Part shown: positions 43,079-49,984 of the stretch, piece after piece
How the letters are laid out: each line of letters opens with the position of its first letter
Position numbering within the stretch: the first letter of the stretch is position 1
Assembly: GCA_958295495.1 (NCBI GenBank)
Contig: OY282352.1
Coordinates: forward strand, 1,488,001-1,552,000
Direction of reading: 5' to 3'
Length of the DNA stretch: 64,000 nt
Origin: an uncultured Latescibacterota bacterium
GTDB lineage: Bacteria > Latescibacterota > UBA2968 > UBA8231
The notes under the pieces: model-generated
What the model was told of the DNA's origin: nothing
Seen by the model: only the letters and a program-made list of their open reading frames with translations
Databases searched by the model: none
Made by a program: the position numbers and the translations under genes

Positions 43079-43107
43079 GTTTCACTTTTAAGGTGATATA
43101 TTGTCAA
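43079..43107 (-). promoter_or_regulatory. Possible sigma70 promoter for the candidate RNA
   Basis: On the minus strand a consensus -35 TTGACA (43107-43102) is followed after 17 bases by TGAAAC, a poor -10. The surroundings are A+T-rich. The same stretch could serve rhaM on the other strand. Confidence 0.3.
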
Positions 43108-43246
43108 GGAAAAAATGCCTAAGAATAGAGAAAAAAAGCACTTTACGTCATTTTTTGAATATCTCTTGATTAATCCGCATATTTATCAATCAATTCGCGT
43201 CGTCCGCGCCAAAAGCACACAACCCCTAACAATTAAGGAGACCATT

Positions 43247-43567
43247 ATGTATTCGATTGGCTTGGCCATGCGGCTGCGTCCCAATGCGTACGCCGAGTAC
43301 AAACAAGCCCACGACGACCTGTGGCCCGCAATCGCCGACAGCATGACCGACAACGAGGTCAGCATGGCCATCTACCGCTTGGACGAACACCTCGTCATCC
43401 ACGCGGTCGCCCCCACCGAGGAAGACTGGCTCAAGAGCCGCCAAGTTCCCATCCTAGAAGAGTGGTACGCCTATATGGCCCAGTTGCTAGAGACCGACGA
43501 CGAGGGGCAGATCATTTTTGCGGAACTACCCGAAGCCTTTGCCTTCGGGATGTTCGAGGAAGCGTGA
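43247..43567 (+). CDS. rhaM: L-rhamnose mutarotase
   Basis: This is a 106-residue dimeric alpha/beta-barrel mutarotase that interconverts alpha- and beta-L-rhamnose. The YKQAHDDLWPAI segment carries the family's catalytic His and Tyr region, and YSIGLAMRLRPN opens the fold. ATG at 43247 is chosen because TTAAGGAG lies just upstream and homology starts there. Mutarotases of this family also act on L-fucose. It stands alone on the plus strand, next to a divergent FAH gene and just before the BMC operon, which hints at deoxy-sugar use. Confidence 0.9.
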   Translation: MYSIGLAMRLRPNAYAEYKQAHDDLWPAIADSMTDNEVSMAIYRLDEHLVIHAVAPTEEDWLKSRQVPILEEWYAYMAQLLETDDEGQIIFAELPEAFAFGMFEEA

Positions 43568-43570
43568 GCG

Positions 43571-44374
43571 CTAGGCCGCGTCCACCGGGTTTTGCAGCCG
43601 GCCGATCTGGTCTATTTCCACGACGACCTCGTCGCCGGCCGCGAGCCACACGGGCGGTTTGCGCGCAAAACCCACGCCCTGCGGGGTGCCGGTGAGGAGG
43701 ACCGTGCCCGGCAGCAAGGTCGTATCTTGGCTGAGGAATTCGATCAGTTCGGCAACCGCGAAGATCATGTCGCCGGTAGTGTGGTCTTGCATGGTCACGC
43801 CGTTGAGGATCGTGCGGATTCCGAGGGTTTGCGGGTCGGGGATTTCGTCGGCTGTGACCAGCACCGGCCCCAAAGGGCAGAAGGTGTCAAAGCCCTTGCC
43901 GCGAATCCACTGGCCGCCGCCGGCATGGAGCTGCCACTTGCGGGCCGAGACGTCGTTGGCGCATGTGTATCCGAGCACGTAGCTGAGGGCGTCGGCCCGC
44001 GCCACGTTGCGGGCGGCCTTGCCGATCACCACCGCAAGCTCGCACTCGTAGTCAACTTCTGGGCCACGATGACAGCAGGCTGGCAGTAAGATCGGGTCGC
44101 CCGGGCCGCAGACCGCGCTCGTGGGCTTGGCAAAGACTACGGGCTGCTCGGGCGGGGCGAGGCCGGATTCGGCCGCGTGCTCTCGGTAGTTTAGCCCAAT
44201 GCAGAAAATGTTGGGCGGGGCGAGCGGGGCGAGCCGCCTTTTGACGGCCACTTGTTCGCCCGTGGGCACTAGTTCTGCGAAGAGATCGCCGGTGAGTACG
44301 GAGGCTTGGCCCTCCTCGGCTTCGAGGCCCCAGCGGACGGTGTCGCCAGCGTCGATAAAGCGGATGATGCGCAT
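43571..44374 (-). CDS. Fumarylacetoacetate hydrolase (FAH) family protein
   Basis: This is a 267-residue protein. The fold's metal ligands are in VDYECELAVVIGK (Glu-x-Glu) and the conserved NDVSARKWQ; FCIGLNYREHAAE and TVLLTGTPQGVGF are family signatures. Members hydrolyse or decarboxylate acylpyruvate-type compounds, and some act on 2,4-diketo-3-deoxy-L-fuconate or -rhamnonate. The gene is divergent from the BMC operon, and its stop lies 3 bases from the rhaM stop. ATG at 44374 follows AGGAGAAAG. Confidence 0.9.
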   Translation of the reverse strand: MRIIRFIDAGDTVRWGLEAEEGQASVLTGDLFAELVPTGEQVAVKRRLAPLAPPNIFCIGLNYREHAAESGLAPPEQPVVFAKPTSAVCGPGDPILLPACCHRGPEVDYECELAVVIGKAARNVARADALSYVLGYTCANDVSARKWQLHAGGGQWIRGKGFDTFCPLGPVLVTADEIPDPQTLGIRTILNGVTMQDHTTGDMIFAVAELIEFLSQDTTLLPGTVLLTGTPQGVGFARKPPVWLAAGDEVVVEIDQIGRLQNPVDAA

Positions 44375-44443
44375 GTCTTTCTCCTTTGTTTTTCCAGCAC
44401 TTGCACAAACCTTAAAGCAGGGCTGACAGCCCGTCAAATAACC

Positions 44444-44472
44444 TTGACGCTCGGGGTGGGGCCGCCTATTTT
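44444..44472 (+). promoter_or_regulatory. Predicted sigma70-type promoter of the microcompartment operon
   Basis: TTGACG (44444-44449) and TATTTT (44467-44472) are exactly 17 bases apart, 40 bases before the GTG start of the aldehyde dehydrogenase gene. This is the best promoter-like match seen in the window. Confidence 0.6.
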
Positions 44473-44511
44473 CCCCTTCTTAAAATTAAACTCAACGCGA
44501 GGGTAAAGAGA

Positions 44512-45912
44512 GTGCCCCCAAACGTCAGCGAAGAGCACGTACGCAAAATAGTCGAAGAAGTGGTGCAGCGCGTCGTCAGCGGCGGGAGCGGCAGCGAGGG
44601 CGTCTTCGCGACGATTGACGCGGCCGTCCAAGGCGCGACCCGCGCCCAGCAGCAGTTGGTGGCCTCGTCGCTGGAGGAGCGCAAAAAGGTCGTCGAGGCC
44701 CTCCGGCAGACGGCGCATGTCCACGCCGAGGAGTTTTCGCGGCGGGCCTTGGCCGAGACGGGCATGGGGCGGTTGGAAGACAAGATCATCAAGCACCAAG
44801 TCGCAGCCGACACAACGCCCGGCGTCGAAGACCTAGAGGCGACTTCGTGGACCGGCGACCACGGGCTGACCGTAGTCGAAATGGCCCCTTACGGGGTCGT
44901 CGGCGCAGTCACCCCATCGACGCATCCCGTGCCGACGATGGTCAACAACGCCATTTGCATTGTCGCCGCGGGCAACTCAGTCGTCTTCAACGTACATCCG
45001 GCGGGCCGCAAGGTCTCCATGTTCGCGGTGGGTTTGATCAATCGAGCCATCGTCGCCGCCGGCGGGCCGGCCAACTTGGTAACCGCGGTCGAAACGCCGA
45101 CCCTTGAGACGGCCAACGAACTGTTCAACCACCCGGGCATCCGCTTGCTGCTAGTGACAGGCGGGCCGGGCGTGGCCAAGGCCGCGCTGGGCAGTCCCAA
45201 AAAGGCCATCGTCGCCGGCCCGGGCAATCCGCCCGCAGTCGTCGATGAAACGGCCGATCTGGCCAAAGCCGCCCGCGACATCATCGACGGGGGGGGCTTC
45301 GACAACAACATCCTCTGCATCGGCGAGAAGCAGGTCTTTGCCGTCGCCGCGATTGCCGACGAGCTCAAGCGGCTGATGGTCCAGTACAATGCCTACGAAC
45401 TCGACGCACGGCAGGTCGAGGCCCTCGCGCAGGTGGCCTTTGTCAAAGGCCCGGACGGGCATGTCGGCGTCAACCGCGAGTTGGTGGGGCGCGACGCCGC
45501 CGTGCTGGGCGAGCGCATCGGCCTCCGGCTCGACTCGTCTCTGCGCATGCTCATTGGCGAGACCGACGCCAACCACGTTTTTGTGCGCGAGGAGCAGATG
45601 ATGCCCTTTCTGCCGATCGTGCGGGTCTCCAACATCGACCAAGCCATCCGCGAGGCCGTCATCTCCGAGCACGGCTACGGGCACACGGCCGTGATCCATT
45701 CGCGCAACATCGAAAACATGCACAACATGGCCCGCGCCGTAGATACCACCATTTTCGTCAAAAACGGCCCTTCCTACGCCGGGGTTGGCTTGGGCGGCGA
45801 GGGCTTTGGGACGTACTCCATCGCCGGGCCCACGGGCGAGGGCCTGACTTCGCCGCGCACCTTTACCCGTCAGCGCCGCTGCGCCCTCGTTGACTACTTC
45901 CGCATAGCCTGA
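44512..45912 (+). CDS. CoA-acylating aldehyde dehydrogenase, microcompartment type (PduP-like)
   Basis: This is a 466-residue protein. It should oxidise an aldehyde with NAD and CoA to acyl-CoA inside the shell. The catalytic Cys is in DNNILCIGEK, and VAGPGNPPAVVDET and TGGPGVAKAAL are family signatures. The first 22 residues (SEEHVRKIVEEVVQRVV) form an amphipathic helix followed by a Gly/Ser linker, typical of an encapsulation peptide. It starts with GTG after GAGGG, is the first gene of the operon, and overlaps the vertex-protein gene by TGATG. Confidence 0.94.
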   Translation: MPPNVSEEHVRKIVEEVVQRVVSGGSGSEGVFATIDAAVQGATRAQQQLVASSLEERKKVVEALRQTAHVHAEEFSRRALAETGMGRLEDKIIKHQVAADTTPGVEDLEATSWTGDHGLTVVEMAPYGVVGAVTPSTHPVPTMVNNAICIVAAGNSVVFNVHPAGRKVSMFAVGLINRAIVAAGGPANLVTAVETPTLETANELFNHPGIRLLLVTGGPGVAKAALGSPKKAIVAGPGNPPAVVDETADLAKAARDIIDGGGFDNNILCIGEKQVFAVAAIADELKRLMVQYNAYELDARQVEALAQVAFVKGPDGHVGVNRELVGRDAAVLGERIGLRLDSSLRMLIGETDANHVFVREEQMMPFLPIVRVSNIDQAIREAVISEHGYGHTAVIHSRNIENMHNMARAVDTTIFVKNGPSYAGVGLGGEGFGTYSIAGPTGEGLTSPRTFTRQRRCALVDYFRIA

Positions 45913-46226
45913 TGCTCTTGGGCCAAGTCAAAGGGCACTTGGTCGCCACGGCCAAGGTCCCGAGCCTCAACGGCAAGAAGCTCTTAGTAGTAGAAATCGC
46001 GTCGGTGCGCGAGAGCGGTCTGGTGCTGACCGGGCGAGATATGGTCTGCATTGACGCAGTGCAAGCGGGCAAGGGCGAGCTAGTGATTTTGGTGCAGGGC
46101 AGTTCGTCGCGGATCGCCCCGAACTTGGCCGACGTGCCAGCCGACGCGGTAATCGTCGGGATCGTCGATTCGCTACAGGCCATGGGCAAAAACTTCGACT
46201 GCCGGCAACTAAGCCGCGAAGGATAA
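45912..46226 (+). CDS. EutN/CcmL-type pentameric vertex protein (BMC-P)
   Basis: This is a 104-residue single-domain vertex protein that closes the corners of the shell. LGQVKGHLVATAKVPSLNGKKL and VQGSSSRIAPN (the usual G-S-S-A-R region) are conserved. Only one vertex gene is seen here, while many loci have two or three. Its start overlaps the stop of the dehydrogenase gene. Confidence 0.94.
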   Translation: MLLGQVKGHLVATAKVPSLNGKKLLVVEIASVRESGLVLTGRDMVCIDAVQAGKGELVILVQGSSSRIAPNLADVPADAVIVGIVDSLQAMGKNFDCRQLSREG

Positions 46227-46229
46227 GCG

Positions 46230-46910
46230 ATGGACGTTGCACCAGCGGCCGGATTGGACCGCAAGCAGATTGAGGCACTGGTGCGCCGGGTGGTGTACGA
46301 TAACCTGCCCGACGCTCAGCTAGAGCAGGCGGCTCCAGCCCCGAGGCTGGTCGTCAATATGTCCGCCCGCCACGTCCACCTCAACCAAGGGGCACTGGAC
46401 GCGCTCTTTGGCGCGGGTGCCGAGCTGACCGTGCAGAAGGCCCTGTACCAAGAAGGTGCTTTCGCCGCCGAGCAGACGGTGTCGGTTTTCGGGCCGCGCA
46501 AGCAGGTGATTCCCAATGTTCGGATCCTCGGCCCCTTGCGCGATTACAACCAAGTGGAGCTGGCTTTTACGGACGCCCGCTTTTTGGGCATTGATGCGCC
46601 GGTGCGGCTCAGCGGCAACCTCGAGGGGACGCCGGGCTGCTACTTGGTGGGGCCGGTCGGAGGGCTGGAGCTCGAGCGGGGAGTGATCCGGGCCGCCCGC
46701 CATGTACATCTAAACCCGGCCGAGGCCGCGTACTACGGGGTCGGCCCGGGGGACTTGTTGCGGCTGGTAGTAGAAGGCGATCAGGGTGGGGTGCTAGAAG
46801 GGCTGATCTGTCGAGTCAGCGAGCGCGAGCGCCTCGAGGTTCACATCGACACGGACGAGGGCAATGCGATTGATTTGGTACATGCCCGCAAGGTATATTT
46901 GGAGCGTTGA
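46230..46910 (+). CDS. pduL: PduL-type phosphotransacylase
   Basis: This is a 226-residue enzyme that converts acyl-CoA and phosphate to acyl-phosphate and recycles CoA in the shell. The metal-site signatures are MSARHVHLN in the first PduL barrel and RAARHVHLNPAEA in the second. The N-terminal LDRKQIEALVRRVVYDNL is an amphipathic encapsulation-type helix, joined by a short Pro/Ala linker. It sits in the core enzyme order aldehyde dehydrogenase, vertex, PduL. Confidence 0.95.
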   Translation: MDVAPAAGLDRKQIEALVRRVVYDNLPDAQLEQAAPAPRLVVNMSARHVHLNQGALDALFGAGAELTVQKALYQEGAFAAEQTVSVFGPRKQVIPNVRILGPLRDYNQVELAFTDARFLGIDAPVRLSGNLEGTPGCYLVGPVGGLELERGVIRAARHVHLNPAEAAYYGVGPGDLLRLVVEGDQGGVLEGLICRVSERERLEVHIDTDEGNAIDLVHARKVYLER

Positions 46911-46947
46911 ACGCAAAAATCCGCACAATTACTTCAGGAGGTAAGGG

Positions 46948-47508
46948 ATGTCGGATGCAATAGGTATGGTAGAAACCGTGGGGCTGGTCGGGGTCGTCGA
47001 AGCCGGCGACGCCATGGCCAAGGCCGCCAGCGTACAGCTTTTGGGTTGGGACCGAGTCGGCTCCGGCTTGGTGACCGTGTTTTGCTCGGGCGATGTGGCG
47101 GCCGTCAAGTCGGCCGTGGATGCTGGCTCAACCGCTGCGGCCAAGGTTGGGGAGGTGCATTCGGTCCACGTAATTCCCCGCCCGCACAGCGAGTTGACGG
47201 CCATCGTGCCCGAGCGCAGCGACCGCGACGACAGCGATGGTCGCGTCCGCGCCTTGGGCCTCATTGAGACGAAGGGGGCCATCGGCGTAATCGAAGCGGC
47301 CGACGCCATGAGCAAAGCGGCCGATGTGGAGATCGTCAAGCTCCAAGACATCGGCGGCGGGTATATTACCGTCATGGTCAGTGGCGACGTCGGCTCGGTG
47401 CAGGCTTCGGTCAGCACCGGCGCCGAGTCGGCCGAACGCGTGGGCGAGCTCGTATCGCAGCACGTGATTCCCCGCCCCCACGACGATCTCGTCGCGCTGT
47501 ACTTGTAG
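46948..47508 (+). CDS. BMC-T shell protein (two BMC domains)
   Basis: This is a 186-residue tandem-domain shell protein, with BMC domains at about residues 3-79 and 101-177. Each opens IGMVETVG or LGLIETKG and ends HVIPRPH. Three chains form a pseudohexameric tile. The pore-facing segments are DRVGSG in the first domain and DIGGG in the second, so the trimeric pore is mixed. A Shine-Dalgarno site (AGGAGGTAAGGG) lies upstream of the ATG at 46948. Confidence 0.95.
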   Translation: MSDAIGMVETVGLVGVVEAGDAMAKAASVQLLGWDRVGSGLVTVFCSGDVAAVKSAVDAGSTAAAKVGEVHSVHVIPRPHSELTAIVPERSDRDDSDGRVRALGLIETKGAIGVIEAADAMSKAADVEIVKLQDIGGGYITVMVSGDVGSVQASVSTGAESAERVGELVSQHVIPRPHDDLVALYL

Positions 47509-47523
47509 GTAGAGGAGGCAAAA

Positions 47524-47787
47524 ATGAAAGCATTGGGCATGGTTGAGACCCGCGGTTTGGTCTGCGTCGTCGAAGCCCTCGACGCCATGTTGAAAACCGC
47601 CGACGTGAGCTATGCGGGCCAAAAGCGCGTGGGTAGCGGCTTAATTACCGTGCTGGTCGAAGGCGACGTAGCAGCCGTTAAAGCAGCCGTAGATGCGGGG
47701 GCGCAAGCCGCCCAGCGCATCGGCGAGCTGCGTAGCGTCCACGTGATTCCCCGCCCGACTGAGGGGCTGACAGATCACCTTGGTTAG
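47524..47787 (+). CDS. BMC-H shell protein (one BMC domain)
   Basis: This is an 87-residue canonical hexameric shell protein. [20 protein letters not shown] opens the domain, KRVGSG gives the pore loop and HVIPRP closes it. It is expected to form the bulk of the facets, and only this single-domain shell gene is present. A GAGGAGG site precedes the start. Confidence 0.96.
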   Translation: MKALGMVETRGLVCVVEALDAMLKTADVSYAGQKRVGSGLITVLVEGDVAAVKAAVDAGAQAAQRIGELRSVHVIPRPTEGLTDHLG

Positions 47788-47791
47788 CTAG

Positions 47792-48241
47792 GTGGCCGAG
47801 GCTTTGCACATCGACGCCCCGGTCGTCACCGGCGACTTACTCGGGCGCGCGCACAAGGGCGAGCGAGCACTCAGAGTAACCCCCAGCGCCATCTTGACGC
47901 CGACGGCTTGGGATTACATCCGCCAGTACCGGTTGCAGCTAAGTCGCGGCGCGGCCGATGCGGCTGCCACCGACGGCGTTGCAAACGCGGGCCGGTGCGC
48001 TCATCCCGACCGCGCCTGCGGCTGCCAGCACGAGGAATTTGGTTCGGGGTACGTCGAGCCGGCGCGCTGCGGCGATTGCGCCATCCACCAGCGCAAGAAG
48101 GCGGGCGACCCCGAGGCGAGTTGCGAGGGTTGCAACCGCTATAAGACGCTTTTGCAACAAATCGAACAGGGCCAAGCCACCGATCCAGAGGCCTTAGTTG
48201 AGCAGATCACTGAGCTAGTAATTCACCGGCTGGCAGACTAA
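47792..48241 (+). CDS. Cys-rich microcompartment adaptor-like protein (unknown)
   Basis: This is a 149-residue protein that starts with GTG four bases after the BMC-H stop. Residues about 1-52 form a module (VVTGDLLGRAHKGERAL, then LTPTAWDYIRQYRLQL) also found at the N-terminus of the DHDPS-like lyase at 49985 and similar to the start of EutT as I remember it. Residues about 68-120 have seven cysteines in one C-x6-C-x-C and two CxxC groups, fit for Zn or an Fe-S cluster. The last 20 residues (DPEALVEQITELVIHRL) look like an encapsulation helix. The function is unknown. Confidence 0.7.
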   Translation: MAEALHIDAPVVTGDLLGRAHKGERALRVTPSAILTPTAWDYIRQYRLQLSRGAADAAATDGVANAGRCAHPDRACGCQHEEFGSGYVEPARCGDCAIHQRKKAGDPEASCEGCNRYKTLLQQIEQGQATDPEALVEQITELVIHRLAD

Positions 48242-48244
48242 GCT

Positions 48245-48829
48245 ATGGCGGGGGACCCGGCAGTCGGCATGATCGAGGTGGAGGGCGTCGCCGCCGCCAT
48301 TGTGGGTGCGGACGCGGCTTGCAAGGCTGCGGACGTAGAACTGGCGGGTTGGGCGTCGATCGGCGGTTATACCACGGCCTTTTTCACCGGGTCAATCAGC
48401 GCTGTGGCCGCCGCGCTACACAGCGGCGAAGAAGCGGCCCGCAGCGTGATAGAACACGTGGTGGCCGTGCCCCTCCACCAACCCGCTGCTGCCTGCCGCC
48501 ATTTCGTCGATTTTCCGGCCCGTGCCCACAGCGACTTGCCCGTCGGTGCCCTCGGGTTGGTCGAGACGCGCGGCTACGGGGCCCACATTCACACGAACGA
48601 TCAGATGGTCAAGGCGGCTGCCGTCGAGGTAATCAACGTGCTGACGGTCCACGACCGCGTGGTGTGTTCGCTGGTCTTGGGGGATGTAGGGGCCGTCACC
48701 GAAGCCATAGCCGTTGCGCAAAAGTTGCTCGCGGGCTGCGAGCACTTGCTGGGTACGGCACTGATTCCGCAGCCGCGGCCAGAGGTCTTGGCCGCATACG
48801 CCGTGCCGCTGGGAGGTGGCGGTGTCTAG
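48245..48829 (+). CDS. BMC-T shell protein with divergent second pore
   Basis: This is a 194-residue protein with BMC domains at about residues 6-80 and 98-180. The first pore segment is SIGGY. In the second domain the usual K/R-I-G-S-G loop is replaced by TVHDRVV. The domain openings VGMIEVEG and LGLVETRG are clear. A trimer would have a pore unlike those of the other shell proteins here, perhaps fit for a charged substrate or a metal. The next gene starts inside its 3' end. Confidence 0.9.
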   Translation: MAGDPAVGMIEVEGVAAAIVGADAACKAADVELAGWASIGGYTTAFFTGSISAVAAALHSGEEAARSVIEHVVAVPLHQPAAACRHFVDFPARAHSDLPVGALGLVETRGYGAHIHTNDQMVKAAAVEVINVLTVHDRVVCSLVLGDVGAVTEAIAVAQKLLAGCEHLLGTALIPQPRPEVLAAYAVPLGGGGV

Positions 48830-49970
48830 CGGGGCGATCGGCATGCTGGAGACGCGCGGCATGGCGTCGCTGATGGCTTCCACCGACGCCATGTTCAAGG
48901 CCGCTGAGGTACACCTCTGCGGCCGGCACGGCATTGGCGCGGGTTGGCTCACCGCAGTACTTGCCGGCCAAGTGGCTGATGTAGAGGCGGCCATTGGCGT
49001 CGGCGAGGTCGAGGCGAACCGCACCGGCGAACTGATCGGCGCGCGAGTGGTGCCGCGGCCGGATGCACGCGCCATGGACGCCATGCCCCACGCAACCGGG
49101 CTCGGTGCCGAACAGGTACAGCCGCGGGCAATTGGCCTGTTGGAGACGCAGGGCCTGACGCCGCTAGTGGCCGGTGCCGACGCCATGCTCAAGGCCGCCC
49201 AAGTGGAGCTAGGGGGTTGGGCCTTCATCGGCGGCGCCCTGTGCCACGCGCCGGTCTTTGGCGATGTGGCGGCCGTGCAGACGGCGCTAGAAGCCGGCCG
49301 GCAAGCAGCCGAACGGATTGGTGCCGTGTACGCGACCCTCGTTTTGCCCCAGCCCAGCGAGGGCCTAGGCCCTCTGTTGCCGCCGGCGCCGGCGGTCGCG
49401 CCGCGCTCCACCGGTGCCTTGGGCCTCATAGAGACCATTGGTTACGCCGCGGTCGTGGGCAGCGCCGATGCCATGCTCAAGGCCGCGGATGTCCAAATCG
49501 AGCGCTTGAGCATCGGCAGCGGCGGGCGGATTGCCGCGCTGGCCACCGGCCAACTCGACGACGTGCAGGCCGCGGTGCGCGCCGGTGCCGAGGCAGCTAC
49601 GGCTTTGGGCGAGTTCGACGCCTCGGCCATAGTCTCTCGGCCCGATCCCGCGCTAGTCGCTCGCTTTGCCACTGCGGCCGAGGGGCTTGGGCCGGGTGTG
49701 CGGCAGGCCATGGGGCTGATTGAGACGCGAAGCACCGTGGCCTTGGTGCGGGCCGTTGATCGGATGCTCAAGGCCGCGGCCGTCGAATACGAAGGGACCT
49801 ATAAGGTGGGGTACTACTTGACGGCCGCCGTCGTGCGCGGCGACGTCGGTGCCGTGCAGGTCGCCATAGAGGCGGGCCGACAGGAGGCCATCGCACACGG
49901 AGAACTGGTCTCGGCCTACGCCATTCCGCAGCCCTACAGCGGCCTTGAAGGTCGCCTGCCGCACGTTTAG
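48822..49970 (+). CDS. Shell protein with four tandem BMC domains
   Basis: About 382 residues contain four complete BMC domains (numbered from an alternative GTG two codons earlier, at 48816): 6-82, 104-181, 199-277 and 296-374. Each opens with the (A/L/M)GLxET signature (IGMLETRG, IGLLETQG, LGLIETIG, MGLIETRS), has the DAMLKAA-type helix, and ends with a V/I-P/R-R/Q-P motif. Linkers are 17-22 residues, one Pro/Ala-rich. Pore segments differ: GIGAG, FIGGA, SIGSG, KVGYY. GTG at 48822 is preferred because GGGAGG lies 5 bases upstream. Known tiles have one or two domains per chain. Confidence 0.93.
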   Translation: MSSGAIGMLETRGMASLMASTDAMFKAAEVHLCGRHGIGAGWLTAVLAGQVADVEAAIGVGEVEANRTGELIGARVVPRPDARAMDAMPHATGLGAEQVQPRAIGLLETQGLTPLVAGADAMLKAAQVELGGWAFIGGALCHAPVFGDVAAVQTALEAGRQAAERIGAVYATLVLPQPSEGLGPLLPPAPAVAPRSTGALGLIETIGYAAVVGSADAMLKAADVQIERLSIGSGGRIAALATGQLDDVQAAVRAGAEAATALGEFDASAIVSRPDPALVARFATAAEGLGPGVRQAMGLIETRSTVALVRAVDRMLKAAAVEYEGTYKVGYYLTAAVVRGDVGAVQVAIEAGRQEAIAHGELVSAYAIPQPYSGLEGRLPHV

Positions 49971-49984
49971 CGAGGACGCAAAAA

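Noticed and set aside
42885..43085. A 66-residue minus-strand frame inside the structured segment
   Set aside because: Composition is not protein-like, no ribosome-binding site precedes it, and the segment folds better as RNA.
48245..49970. Four-domain shell gene as an artefact of fusing the upstream BMC-T
   Set aside because: The upstream BMC-T has its own stop at 48827-48829, in a different frame, and the four domains are in one uninterrupted frame after it. A false join inside the frame still needs read checks.
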